A DNA stretch of 64,000 bases, taken from assembly GCA_023846275.1 (NCBI GenBank), contig JAIUJO010000190.1:634298-698297 (forward strand), given 5' to 3'. The notes under the pieces are model-generated. The model was given only the letters and a program-made list of their open reading frames with translations, had not been told where the DNA came from and made no database searches. A program made the position numbers and the translations under genes. Shown here piece after piece: positions 15,340 to 28,444 of this stretch (its first letter is position 1; each line of letters begins with the position of its first letter). The stretch is from Vanilla planifolia (taxonomy: Eukaryota > Streptophyta > Magnoliopsida > Asparagales > Orchidaceae).

Positions 15340-15420
15340 TCATGAATGATTTAATGATTGCACATATTTCGCGATTTGCAGTAATTCCCAACGAAGTGTA
15401 ATGAGGGCAAAACAATGTCA
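15340..15420 (-). repeat. Monomer deletion joint
   Basis: A - sense monomer reads GATTTAATGATTGCACAT (phase about 55 to 40) and then continues directly into GCAGTAATTCCCAACG and GTCATTAGACTCATC, which belong to phases 210 to 155 of the next monomer. The stretch from about phase 40 through the unit boundary to phase 215, roughly 245 bp, is absent. Confidence 0.55.
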
Positions 15421-18400
15421 TTAGACTCATCATGATGAGCCATGAAAATTGAATATTCATTACTTCACATTTCCAAATATTTTTCTACATTTTGGTGCAG
15501 TTTACTAGAAAGTTTTCTTTGTGTGCTAATTTTGTGATCAAAGATATTATGCTCAATCACCTTATTATCTTTAAATATAAATTACTTGCACATTTTACCT
15601 CATTTCTTCAAGGTTTTGGCTTTGATGTCATTAAATTGCTATGTGACATAAACTCTAGTCTTGTGCAACCCTTACATCACTTAGAATTTGTTGCATTATA
15701 GTACTTTAAGTTACGACATTAAAGCTTTCATATTTGCATACTTAACATTAAGATAATAATATCTTATTCTTTTTTCTTATTTATATTTGAAATCTGTTGA
15801 AATTGAAAATCAGGTCCAATCCAGAAAAAGTAAACGTCGTTGATCTTGTGTCAACAAACTCTATCCAATTAAATATCTTTTTCGTTCCAAACCTTTTATT
15901 TTATTGAGTTTATAAGTGCTCTAATAAATATTTTCTTTCATATTAAATTTAATGATCGAGGATGTTATGGTAGATTGCCTATGTATCTTGGAATGCAATG
16001 CTTTGTACAATTTATCTCTTTTTTAGAAATTTTTGTCTATGATTTTGTTATATTTCTTAGTCACTCCAAATCTCCACTTATGTGGTCTTTATATCGAAAT
16101 GGTTTTGTTGTATTACCTTGCTACAATTTATCTTACTTAATCTTTAACATATATTACTTATGATTAAGTTAATAATTTATTATTATTTTTGCTTACTTAA
16201 TTTTGTAATTAAATTTAATTCCAAACAAGGTTGATCTAGAAAAAATATCATGAGACAATCTTATAAAGCTATATCTAATTAAATATTTATTTTGTTTTGT
16301 TTTTTATTTTTTATATTCCCTGGTTTTAGCATTTTTTATGATATATTTTGATTTGTACCTAGCTTGATGTTTTTAAAAAAGATTTACTTTGTATAATTTG
16401 TATCATTTCTTTGAAGTTTTCATTTAGATTTATTTACACTATTATGAAACTATAATTCTCCTATTATGTGACCATTACATTACTTTGAATTGTTTATTTT
16501 ATAAAGTTCCAATTTACCTCATATTAGTTTTAACTTATAATTACTTATTATAAAAATATTTTTATTATCTATGTCTAGTTGAAATCATAATTAATAATAA
16601 TTTTTGAAGGGGTCTCGTCAAGGCAAAAACAAACATAGTTGTATTCACAACTATACATAATTAATTTTTCATTTTTTTTTCAGTTTAAATGTTTTTTCTT
16701 TAATTTATGATATATTTCTGTTAATACTTGATTTGGAAATTAAGAAATTTACAGTTGATTTTTTTAGTTTTCCTCTATGCACTTTTCTAAAATAATTTGT
16801 CATATATTTTTAAAACTTTTAATTGATTCTGTTATATTATTATGTAACTCTAAATTTTCTCTCATTTGAATTTTATATGTCCCAATTTTGTTATTATAAA
16901 TTATTTTGAATAATCTTGTTTAAATCTTAATATTTGTCTACTTACATTCAAAATATTAGTTTATTATCTATTCTACAAATTAATTTTGTAAATCATTGCA
17001 ATTCCAAGTGATGCTTTATTGACATAAAAGACATTTTTTTGAACTCATCTATATGTACTTTATAAAAAATATTCAATTTTGTATTTAGAAATTGTTTCTA
17101 GGATTTTTGCATGCTTTTTGAGGAATTTTCATTCATATCGATTTGATGGTCAAGGATGTTACAATCAATCTCCTTATTATCATAGAATACAATGTTTTCA
17201 TATAAGTTTTTTTTGTTTTATTTTTAATATATATTTAATTAATGCTAAAATATTTATTTTTTTATTAGTTTTGGTTATTTACTTTGTTAATTCATTGTAA
17301 TTCCATTCGACATCCAACAGATTTGAAATAAAAGTTGTTAGATTCACTTCGACGGAACTATCCAAGTATATATTAAACTTTAAATTTTATTTTTAGGGTT
17401 ATTCCCTACTTGATGGAGCATTTCACTACATACATAATTTGATGATCAATGAGGTTTCACCTTAGTCTCCTTAGTATCTTGCAATGTAATATTGCTATAC
17501 AGTTTATCATATTTCTTCAAATTGTTTGCTTTGATTTTTTATTATTACTATAACACTCAAGTTCTCTGGTCATGTGCCCTTGTCATCATTTTTATTTTGT
17601 CATATAAAAATGCATCAATTTTGATATGTATATACCTATTATTAAAAAATACTTTATTCTTATTTAGGATTATGTGAACAAATAATTCATGTAATTCAAA
17701 ATGAGGTTTGATCACGTTGGAACAAACATTATTGGACCAATCTCAATAACCTCTATCAAAATAAACGTAAAATTTATTTTTTAAAAAAATTTATTTTCTA
17801 TGGTTTTGGTATAATTTATGATATATTTTGATATCAACCGCACTTAATTGTTGAATTGGTTATGTTTTATCTCGTTCGTATCATAAAATGGAACTATCCA
17901 ATACAATTTAGCACATCTCATTTGATATTCAAAAGTCTTTTATTTTGTTAAAGTACATTGCTTCAAATCATGTTTCTTTTTATATATAAGTATAAAAAAA
18001 TTAAATATAATAATTTTTATAATGTTTTTCATTTACTTAGTTAATTCTTAGTAATAAAAAATGAGGTTAGATCAAGGAAAGATAAATTTGTTAGGATAAT
18101 CTTGATAAGAGCTTTCTATTTAAATATTTTTTTTTATAATTTAATAATTTTATTTTCTATTATTTTTCTATGCAGATCAAAGAAAACTTTGAATGTGACT
18201 TTCTCATAACATTTTGCTCATTTTATAAAGTAAAAGTCTACAATTATTTATCATTTAGAATGCTTCAATTTGGTAATATTACATTTGCTCAACTTTTCTA
18301 ATTTCACCATCAAAATTATCTACCTTATATTGAATGAAGAATGTTTTATTATCTAAGCTTTTTTAGGTTGGTTATTCAAAGTAAATCCAAATAACTTTCA

Positions 18401-18999
18401 ATCAAAATGAAACAATCGTTAGTTAACGTTTATTCACCACTTCTAACATATTTAATTTTTTAGATTCTTTGCAAATGTTATGATATATTTTAATTCAAAG
18501 TTAATTTAACAATAGAGGATGTTGCATTTAATTTTTTTAATATAATGGAATACAACTTTTTCATAAAATTAATTTCATTAATTCAGATATTTCTCTTTGA
18601 TCTTGTTATATTATTACTTAATATTAAAGTAGTAATTTATTATTAATATTTCATATTTATTTTTGTAAGTCATTGTAATTCATAAAAATATCTTGTTGAT
18701 ATGAAGAAAATGTCATCAAACTTCTCCCCATGACCTTTATCGAATTAGATGATAATTTTTATAAGATTAAATATTGCCTATTTATGGTTTTAAAATTTTA
18801 TACATGATATTTGTTTAGAATCAAATTTAATAATTGAGGTTGTAAGATTCAAATATCCACAGCATTTTGGAATAACACTTTATGATAATAGTTATCGTAT
18901 TTCTTAAAATATTTTATTTTCATTTTCATATATATTTATGTAATTCTACATCTCCTATTGTGTGAAATTTTTATTTGTTTTATTTGATTATGGTACATT

Positions 19000-19060
19000 G
19001 TTTAAATTTTTTATTTTAGTTTTAATTATGATCGAGGATGTTACACTTGATCTGGTTAAG
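19000..19060 (-). repeat. Monomer deletion joint
   Basis: In the - sense, the TTTTAGTTTTAATTATG box (phase about 290 to 275) runs straight into GATCGAGGATGTTACACTTG (phase about 50 downward). About 220 bp containing the AT linker, the CTCATC dyad and the A-rich linker are missing. The joint lies near 19,022-19,030. Confidence 0.6.
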
Positions 19061-22000
19061 GTATTCAAATGCAAATTTCTTGCAAGTTTTAAATAGTTTA
19101 AATTTTTTTGCACGGATTTGGTTTTATTATAGTTAAATTATAATTCTATTCTCACGTTACATTTACATCCCTTTCATCATGTTACATTATATTACTTCAA
19201 TTTATCTCTTTTAAGTTATGTTATATAACTAAATATTAAAATAATATTTTTTTATTATTTATGTTCTTTTTCTTTTTTAATAAATAGTAATTCTAATTAA
19301 GGAATGATTGAGAATAAAAAAATCTTGTAGGACTGATCCTAATGAGGGCCATAAATAAAATATTCATTTTATATGTTTTTAAATATTGTTTTAATGTTTT
19401 GACATGATTTATGAGGTACTTTTATTCATGCTAGAAGTAATGATTAGGAATGTTGCACTCCATTTCTTGAGTACCTTAAAATGAAACATTCCTATCCAAC
19501 TTATTAGTTTAATTTAAATTTTTTGTTTGATTTGGTTGTATTTGATTGCAACTCTAGGTGCCCTCTCATGTGAGATTTGCATTTGCTTACTTTTATTATA
19601 TTAAATTGATTCAACATATCTTATTTTAGATTTATCTTGCATTAACATAATAGTAACAAAATAACATTCTATTTTTAATGTTTTCCTTTAGTAATTTTTA
19701 GTAATTGAGAATGGTGCTCGATCGAGATGACATTGACACAATAGACTTATCTCAATATGCTCCATTTAATAAAAATTAAATTTTACATAATTTACCAAAT
19801 TTTGGAATTATTTATCATGTTTATTTAACTTCTTTATGTGAAATTAAGTTATAATATACTACTTCAATTTATATCACTTTATCTTTAATATAAATTAACT
19901 TAATAACGACATAATAATTTTTTATTATTTATGCATTTTTATATGTGTAATTTATACTATTTCAAAATGAGGTTTAACGGAGAAAAAATATCATTAAACT
20001 AGTCTTGACAAGTATATCAAATTAAATATTAATTTTTATATTTTTTAATATTTTATGTCTAAGATTTAAGTATAGATTTTGAATAATATTGATTCATATT
20101 TAGCGACTTTGAATAGACTTTTTCTACATAATTTATCTCTTCTCCACAAAATATTTGCTTAAATTTTGTTTTGCTAATATTTAATTCTAAATGTATTCTG
20201 TGTCCTTTGCATCAATTTTTTTTAGCTGCATTATATTACATCAATTTATCTCATTTCATCTTTCATATATAATTAATCAATATTAAATTAAATATTATGA
20301 GTCTTTCATTTTGTTAAATAGATATTTGATTATAAATATCTTCTTTTTTGACACTTAATCAATTGTATTTTCTTATATGATATTATTCCAATTTATCCCC
20401 TTTCAAGTTTGATATATATATATATTTAACAAGTATTTGAAGCATTATTATTATTTAAGTATAATTAATTTTTTACATAGCAATAATTCTAAATGAATTT
20501 TAATTGGAATGAAATAATTGTCATTAGATTAGTGTCAATTTGTTATATATAATTAATTTTTTTATATTTTTATCAATTTTTATTATTTTTTATTTAGATG
20601 GTATTTCTATTGATAATTAATTTGATGATCAAGGCTGTCACTCTTGATCTTCTCAACATCTTGGAAAAAACATTTGTGGTATAATTTGTTGTAACAATTA
20701 AAAGTTTCTACTTTGATTTGACAATATTCTCCGTAACACTAAATCTCCATATGTGCGACCCTTGCATCTTTTTTATTAGTTTATATAAGTTTACTTTAAT
20801 TTATCATTTTAAATTTGCTATATATTTATTTAATATTAAAAAATTATTATTATTCATGATTATTTAATTTTGTATTTCATTGTAACTCTAGAGAACTTCT
20901 AATCAAGACTAAACAATTATCATTTGACTAATCTTGAATTGTAATATCTTGTTAGATATTAAAGTTTTCATTAAAAACCTTCATTTATAGCTTCACCATG
21001 ATTTATGAGAAATTTTGATTCATAAAAGACATGATTGATTTTATTACGCTTGAACAGCATAATATCTTGAAACTTAACATTATCGTATGGTTTATCTCAT
21101 TTTTTTAGATTTTTCACTTTGATTTTGTTATATTATTATAAAAATCTAAATCTCTTCTCACATAATCTCTACATTGCATTGATCCACTGACATTACATTA
21201 CTGTAATTGAAATAATTTTGTAAAAAATTTATTGTAACATGATACTAAAATAATAATTTTATATAGTTATACATTTTTGCTTTGTTAAATCTCATTAATT
21301 ATGAATGAGGCCCGATCAAAATGAAAAAATATTATCAGACTTGACTCAAAGAGTTTAATAAGTGTAAATATTGAATTTTGTATTTTAAATTTTTTTTTGT
21401 TCACATATTTACCATGTTTTTTTAGTCTTTTCTATGTGTAGTTAATTTGATGATTGAGGATGTTACACTCAATCTCTTCAATATCGTAGTGTCAATTCTT
21501 CATGTCTAACTTTGGTAATTCTTCAAATATTTTACTTTGATTTTTAATTTATTTTTATGTAGCTTTAACTTTTTCCTCAACTGACACATACATTTCTTTT
21601 ATTTGACTATATTACATAGTTTCAAGTCATCAAATGTTAGTTTGAATTTACTTTTGCTAAATATTAAAATGCTAATTCTTACTATTTATGTTTATTTTGT
21701 TTTATAAATGATGGTGGGTTTAAACAAGGCCCAATTGAGAGTAAACAACTTTGTTGGACCCACCTTGAGGAGCTATATCACATTAGATAATTTTTTTTAT
21801 ATTTTTTTGTGCAATTATTTTATAATTTTTGTATACTTAAGAAGATATTCTAATTCGTACATTATTTGGTGATCAAGGCTATTACACTAGAGGCCCTTAT
21901 TTGTAAAAATGTAAAAGTTTCTTATAATTAAGGACATTTTTTAAAATCTCTCACTATGCTTTAGTTATATTATAATGAAAAATTATTTCTATTCTCGTAT

Positions 22001-23164
22001 GCCCTCAAAACATTTTAATTTTATCATATGATATTGCTTCGATTTATATCATTTCAAATTCAAAATTGTTTTACATAAAATAATAATAATAGTTTATTGT
22101 CATTTATTCTTATTTAGTTTGGTAATTTATAATATTTCTGAAAGTGGTAAGATCATAATGAGATAAATGGCATTAGTTATATTCATTTCTTAAATAATTC
22201 ATTTACTTATAATTCTTTTTGTTTATTTCTTCAATTTCTCGCATTTATGCATTAATACATGTTTACTTAGTAATGTAATTAAAATTTATTATTATTTAAG
22301 CTTTCTTAATATTATATTTCATAATAATTAGAAATGGGATATGATTGAGAAAAAAATTAATATTCTTGGACTCATCCTGATGAGCTATATCAAATTAGGA
22401 ATCCATTTTTGTACCGTTTTAATTATTTTATTTTTTTGAAATTTTTTTATGATTTATGTGTTTTCAAGTTGTACCTAGTTTTTAAGTCTAGGATGTTACA
22501 CTAACACTTCTAAGAATCCTATAATAAAAATTTCCCATATAATGTATCTTATTTCCTAACTTTTTCCTCATATTTCCCCGCATTGTTGTGTAATTCTAAC
22601 TTTCTCCTATTGTGACCATTATCTTCCTTTTTTTTTATTATTTTGTAGTACTAAAATCTAACTGAACATAGCTTTAATGAAAATGTAATTAACAATAAAA
22701 AAACAATTTTATATTTTTTATACTTATCAACTTTCATAATCTACAAAAATTCTAAATGTGGGCAAATTAAAACAAAACAAATGTCATTTGCTTTGTCCCG
22801 ATGAGCTTTATCTAGTCAAATACTTATAGGGTTTTCGCTTGATTTATTAGACTTTCTAATTCTTACTAGAGTTGATAATTAGGGATGTTACACTCAATCT
22901 CATTTGTATGATTGAATAAAATGTTTTAATATATTTTATGAAATCTTTTTCAAATATCTTTCTTTGATTTGAGTACATTATGATCTTACTCTTAATTTAC
23001 TCTTGTGTGACATTTTCTTTACCTCTATTTTGCTCTGTCAAATGATTTTATTAATCTTATTTCAACTATATTATATATTTACATAATATTTAAAAAATAA
23101 TTTATTATTCATCATAGTATTCTAGATGAACTCAAATCTAAAAGAATAAGACTTCATTAGACTT

Positions 23165-23195
23165 CTTTTATTTATTTACTTTAAAATAGTCTTGA
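23165..23195. other. Satellite strand switch J2 (- to +)
   Basis: The - sense is readable to about 23,165 as GACTTCATTAGACTTC (phase about 165). The + sense is readable from about 23,190 as TCTTGATCATAAAACTAATT (phase about 43). The intervening bases are AT-rich and cannot be assigned to either arm with confidence. Confidence 0.7.
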
Positions 23196-23893
23196 TCATA
23201 AAACTAATTAAGAAATAAAATATCTAGTAAAAACAAGCAAGACCTAAAAAAATAAATATATAAAAAATATAAATATTGATATATAATTAGAGCATGCCAA
23301 TTAGGTTTAATGATGTTGTATTCATTCCAATTGGAACTCTGTTGGAATTACAATGAATTACCAAAATGGATATGTATAATATTGAAGTAATATTACTTTA
23401 ATATTAACTAGATATATATTAATGATGAAATAGGATAAATTGAAGTAATATAATATAATGAAATCAATATGATATTAAGTTAAAATCAGACAAGATATAT
23501 ACTTGCATAGTAATATATAAAAATAAAAGAAAAAAATTTTAATGAATAAGTTAAATTTTACAAGGAAAATATATTCAAAGATACTTTGGAGAACAAGTAA
23601 AATATCCTTGGACATCATATAGATAGCTTTCTACAAAGCATGTCAAAAAAAATTAATTTGATAGTGATCGTTTGTATGACTCCGTTGACGTTTGTTTTGA
23701 CATGATTGTTATTTGGCAAAGAAATTAAGATTAGATAATTGCAAATTTTTATTTTAATATTAGATAAATATATAGTAAAACTAAAATGAGATAAATTGAT
23801 GTAATATAATATAAAAAATCAAAGATAAACAAAAGTCAAATGAGAGGAAAATTTGAGTTTCATAGTAATATAACAAAGTCTAACAAAAAAATG
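23185..23893 (+). repeat. Short + sense satellite island
   Basis: About 0.7 kb of satellite in the + sense, embedded between two long - blocks. It holds most of two monomers. The dyad and TTTGTTTCATCTC region is readable at 23,300-23,330 and again near 23,680, a phase-1 box lies near 23,570-23,585, and AGATAAATTGATGTAATATA lies near 23,790. An inversion of less than two monomers, or two separate strand-switching joins, would explain it. Confidence 0.75.
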
Positions 23894-23930
23894 TTGTTAT
23901 TATTAATGGTTGTTTACTTTCGTAACTCGA
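23880..23930. other. Satellite strand switch J3, near fold-back
   Basis: The + arm ends at TAATATAACAAAGTCTAACA (phase about 385). The - arm begins at about 23,910 with GTTTACTTTCGTAACTC (phase about 372 downward). Both arms stop at nearly the same phase, so the junction is close to a perfect inverted repeat of satellite with a very short, AT-rich centre. Confidence 0.65.
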
Positions 23931-25475
23931 TTGACTTTAAAAAAATTCTACTTATGTCTCATGTTTGCATTGCTTAGATTTGGTTATATTAAATTGCTTC
24001 GAATTATCATGCTTCGATATGGATGTGTTTTTACCAAATATTGAAATAAAGATGTTTTATTATGTATGTTTTTTAATCTATTAACAAAAGCTAAATCATG
24101 ATGAAAGAAGCATCATTTAACTAGAAATGATTAGTTCTGATAACTAAATTATTTTTTATGTTTTAAATATTTTAAGTTTCTATTATTTTCTATAAGTTAT
24201 GAGATATTTTTGTTCCTACCTAATTTGATGGTTGAGAAAGTTATCCTCTTCTTCTTACTTTCTCTAAATGAAGCTTCTTACATATTTATAACATTTCTTG
24301 TAATTTTCATATTTTATTTGGTTATATTTGCATGAAACACTATATCTCTTCTTGTATGACTTGTACATTTCATTGATTTTATTGCAATATAAGTCTCAAT
24401 TTAACTCATTTAAGATTTCATAAATATTTTTTTCATGTTAGAGAAATAATTTTTTGCTATTTACTTTTAAAAACTTTTGAAAAACATAATAATACTAAAT
24501 AAGGTGTGATGGAGATGAAATAAATGTCATTTTATATGTCTCAATGAGCTCTATTAAACATAATATTTATTTTTTAATATACTTAAAAATATTTTATTTT
24601 TTAATCTATATTTATTATCAATTTCATTTGCATCAATTGTGTCATTTAAAAATGTTACATTTGATGCCATCAGTAGGTTGGTAAACTACTTTCCCACATA
24701 ATTTATCTTATTTTTTTAAATATTTTGTTTTAATTTGGTTATATTATTATGAAACACTAACTCATCTCTTTTGTGACTTTTATGATTCTTTAATTTTATT
24801 ATATTATATTACTTCAATTTATCTAATTTCAACTTCAATATATCTTATGTTTTATGAATGTAATACTTTATTTTTATTTATATTCATTTACTTTGAAGTA
24901 ATTTAACCTCTCGTTGGACTTTTGTCGACATGTTTTATCTAACTAAATATTAGTTTTCCTATTATTTTAAGTATTTTATGTTCAGCAATTTATGTTATTT
25001 ATTTTTAATATTTTAAAATAGTTAAGTTTATTTTATTTATGCATAATTTATAAGACATGTCGATGCATAATAAATTTGACAATAATGAATGTTATACTTC
25101 ATATTCTTATTATCTTGCAATCTAATACTCTAGAATTTTTCTTATTGCTTCAAAGTTTTCACTTTTGTTTCTATTTATATTAGTCTGAAACGATAATTCT
25201 CCACTATTATGACCTTTACATTATTTTATTTTGTCATATAATATTGCTTCAATTTATTTCATTTTACTTTTAAAATATTAGTGTAACATTAAAAAAATTA
25301 CTATTTCTTTTTTTTTTTTTGCTTTTGTAACCCTTACTAAAATAGTCAATATTAAAATATATTTACATGTAACATACTTACATGACTTACATAATATTCA
25401 ACTAGAGCAAAATTTTCTGATTAATAATATTACACTTGATGTCCTTAGCATCTTTGAGAGTATATTTTCATTATA

Positions 25476-25774
25476 TTTTTATCAGATTCTTAAAAAATTT
25501 TAAACTAGATTTTGTTATATAACTTGTCCTAATGAGCACTATAAATTAAAGATTCCTTTTTTTGCTTTTTAAAATATTTTATTATCTAGGGTTTTGGCAT
25601 GCTTTAAGATATATTTTTATTTAAACCTTATTTTATGATATATGGGATTACGTGTGATCAGCTTACTATCTTACAATACACCTTTCCATCATAACGTATT
25701 TCATTAATTCAAATATTTCATTTTTATTTTACTATTGTTACGTAACTCTAAACATCTTATGGCATGACCTTTAT
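25476..25774 (-). repeat. Duplicated satellite segment, copy A
   Basis: A segment of about 299 bp that recurs 2.67 kb downstream at 28,147-28,444 in the same orientation. By eye I count about 15 differences, so identity is near 95%, far above that between ordinary monomers. It begins in TTTTTATCAGATTCTTAAAA and ends at CATGACCTTTAT. Homology stops abruptly on both sides, where the flanking satellite is unrelated beyond normal monomer similarity. Confidence 0.9.
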
Positions 25775-28146
25775 ATTGCTTTGATTTAACTATATTATAG
25801 TGTTTAAAATGATCTTGTTTTAATATTATCTATCGTTATTTAAATTTGTAATTCATAGTAAATCAAAATGACATTTTGTTGGCGTGAAACAAATATTGTT
25901 GGGCTTGTCTTGATGAGCTCTGTCAATCTTGATATTTTTTTAATATTTTTAAATGTTTTATTTTCAATGATTTTGGTATCGTTTACAAGATATTTTTATA
26001 ATATCTTGTTTAACAATCCAGGATATTAGACTTGATCTTTTAGGCATTTTGGAATGCCACTTTTTTACATAATTAATGTCATTTGTTTAAATTTTTCATT
26101 TCCATTTTTATGTATTCCTAAAGTATTCTATATCTACTTTTGTGTGATTTTCTCATCACTTTGATTTGATTATATTATTTTTATTCAAGCTATCCTATTT
26201 GAAGTTTAATATATATCTTCTTAATTGTAAATAATAACTTGTTGTTTTTTTGCTAACATCCTTGGTGTTTCGTGACCATTCAAATCGAGCTTTAATGGAG
26301 AATAAACAATCAATAGTTAACTCACCTAGATGAGCACTATCAATTAAATATTTATTTTTTATGGGTCTACCATGGTTTATGAGTCATTTAAATTTTTCTT
26401 TAGCTCAATAGTCATTGATATTACACTTGATTTCTTATTGTACATGAACACACCCTCCCTAAATTGATTCATGATTCTTCAAATTTTAGCACAGAAGTAG
26501 ACATATCACAATGAAATTATACTTCCCTTCTTGTGTGACATTTATAATGCTTTTATTTTGTTATTGTTACGCCGTTTCAATTAAACCTCCTTTCAACTTT
26601 AATAAATATTTAACTAAAATTAATAATAACATTTATTGCTATTTATTCTTATTTAGTTTTGTCATTAGTAACAATTCTAATCAAGTTATGATGGAGAAAA
26701 GACAAACATTGTTGAACTTGATTTATCATACCCATCATTTAAATAATTATTTTGAAGGCATCTTCCATGCTTTAAAAGTATTTGGATTTATACTTGATTT
26801 GTTGACTTAGACTTTTATGCTTGATTTCTATAATATCTTAAAATGCGTCATTTGCATGCAATTTGTCTCATTAATTAAAACGTTTTTTTGCTTTCTTTGT
26901 TATATTACTTTTAACACTAAGACACCTAACGTGTCACCTTCGTGTTGCTCTAATTTTCTTATATGAAATTTGCTTCAATTCACATTATTTTATCTTTAAT
27001 ATATATTAAAATAATATTATATAATAATTACTATTACTTATGCTTTTTTCATTGGTAATATATAGTAATTCAAAATAGAGATTGATCAACATAAAACTAA
27101 AGCGTTAGACTCAACTTTATGAACTTTATCAAATTAAATATTAAACTTTTTATTTTATGATATTTTTTTAAAGAGATTTACATAGATTTCAATGTATTTT
27201 TGTTATTATCAGATTTGATGATCAAAGATGTTATACAATTAATTCTTAGTAACTTGGAATATAATATTCCCACAACATTTGTCACATTTCTTCAACTTTT
27301 TTTTTTATTGGGAATCTTTTTATTAAACTCTAACTTTGCTCCCATGCGACTATTTTATTACTTTTAATTGCCTGAATTACGTGAATTTATATAGTTTTAG
27401 CTTTAATTTACATTTAATTCATATTAAAATATATTTTCTTTTTATTTAATTTCTATTAATTTTTAAATTAGCACAATCTATAAATTACGACAAATAGAGA
27501 TGTAATAGAAATTTTTTACTTCCTTTTTTGAGCTTTATCATATTAAATATTCTTTTTTATTTTAAAATATTTTCTTTCTGAGTGTTTTAATAAGCTTTGA
27601 AAGAGAAAATATGATTCAGACTTAATTTGTTTGTAGACGACGTTGTGATTAATCTCCCTAGATTACTAAAATGTAAACCTTTCTTATAATTTACCATACT
27701 TCTTCAAATGCTTTTCTTTCATTTTGTTATATCACTACAATACTTTAATTGAACTGGCATGTGACATTTATAATGCTATGATTGGTTATAATACATAGCT
27801 TTAGTTTACCTCAATTTAAATCTATTATGCATCTACTTTGTGTTAAATTAATTCTTTATTATTATTAATTAATTTTTAGTTTCATAATTGGATAAAGATG
27901 AAACAAACACTATTAAATGATTATATTTAATATTTTTTTTAATATTCTTTTATTTTTTTGATAATTTGCAATTTTTTTAAAAATGATTTGGTCAAGGTAG
28001 AATAATTGTTCCCATACTTCTTTCATAGTGTTCTATCAAATTAAAATTCATTTTTAAATTTTAATTCTTTTTAGAAATTTATCATGGTTTTTGAGATATT
28101 TTATTCATACAATATTATTTCATAGAGAATTTTACATTGAAATACC

Positions 28147-28444
28147 TTTTTATCACATTCTTAAAAAATTTTAGACTAGATTTTGTTATATAACTTGTCC
28201 TAATGAGCACTATAAATTAAAGGTTCCTTTTTTTGCTTTTTAAAATAATTTATTATCTAGGGTTTTGGCATGCTTTAAGATATATTTTTATTTAAACCTT
28301 ATTTTATGATATATGGGATTACGTTGGATCACCTTACTATCTTAGAATACACCTTTCCATCATAACGTATTTCATTAATTCAAATATTTATTTTTATTTT
28401 ACTACTATTACGTAACTCTAAAAATCTTTTGACATGACCTTTAT
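28147..28444 (-). repeat. Duplicated satellite segment, copy B
   Basis: Second copy of the segment at 25,476-25,774, same orientation, offset about 2,670 bp. Shared marks include CTAGGGTTTTGGCATGCTTT, ATATATGGGATTACGT and CACCTTTCCATCATAACG. Sharp edges on a piece shorter than one monomer suggest a patch moved by gene conversion or an ectopic copy. A 2.67 kb tandem duplication with later deletion is an alternative. Confidence 0.9.

Larger units (their letters stand above)
12345..23175 (-). repeat. Diverged ~420 bp satellite array, - block 2
   Basis: The same monomer in the reverse-complement sense for about 10.8 kb. Diagnostic boxes are GATGTTACACTTGATC-like, CTTGGAATGCAA-like (for example at 15,986, 20,660 and 21,066), GATGAAACAAATGTCATT-like, and GATTTGGTTATATTA-like twice per unit. 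Full units near 20,660, 21,066 and 21,484 are spaced 406 and 418 bp apart, and shorter spacings mark deleted copies. Two clear deletion joints lie near 15,370 and 19,025. Several frames of 60-73 codons on the + strand (15,186; 15,492; 15,975; 17,079; 17,492) translate the antisense of the repeat and show no domain, so I do not call them genes. Nothing else is visible in the block. Confidence 0.88.

Noticed and set aside
12300-23200. A single very long terminal-inverted-repeat transposon bounded by opposite-sense blocks
   Set aside because: The opposite-sense blocks are themselves tandem satellite with the same period throughout. There is no internal gene, and the phases at 12,340 and 23,180 do not match as element ends.
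26511-26810. 99-codon open frame, the longest in the window
   Set aside because: It reads through - sense satellite boxes (GTGTGACATTTATAATGC and TTTTGTTATTGTTACG regions), has no recognisable domain, and its hydrophobic, Phe/Tyr/Asn-rich make-up is that of translated AT-rich repeat.
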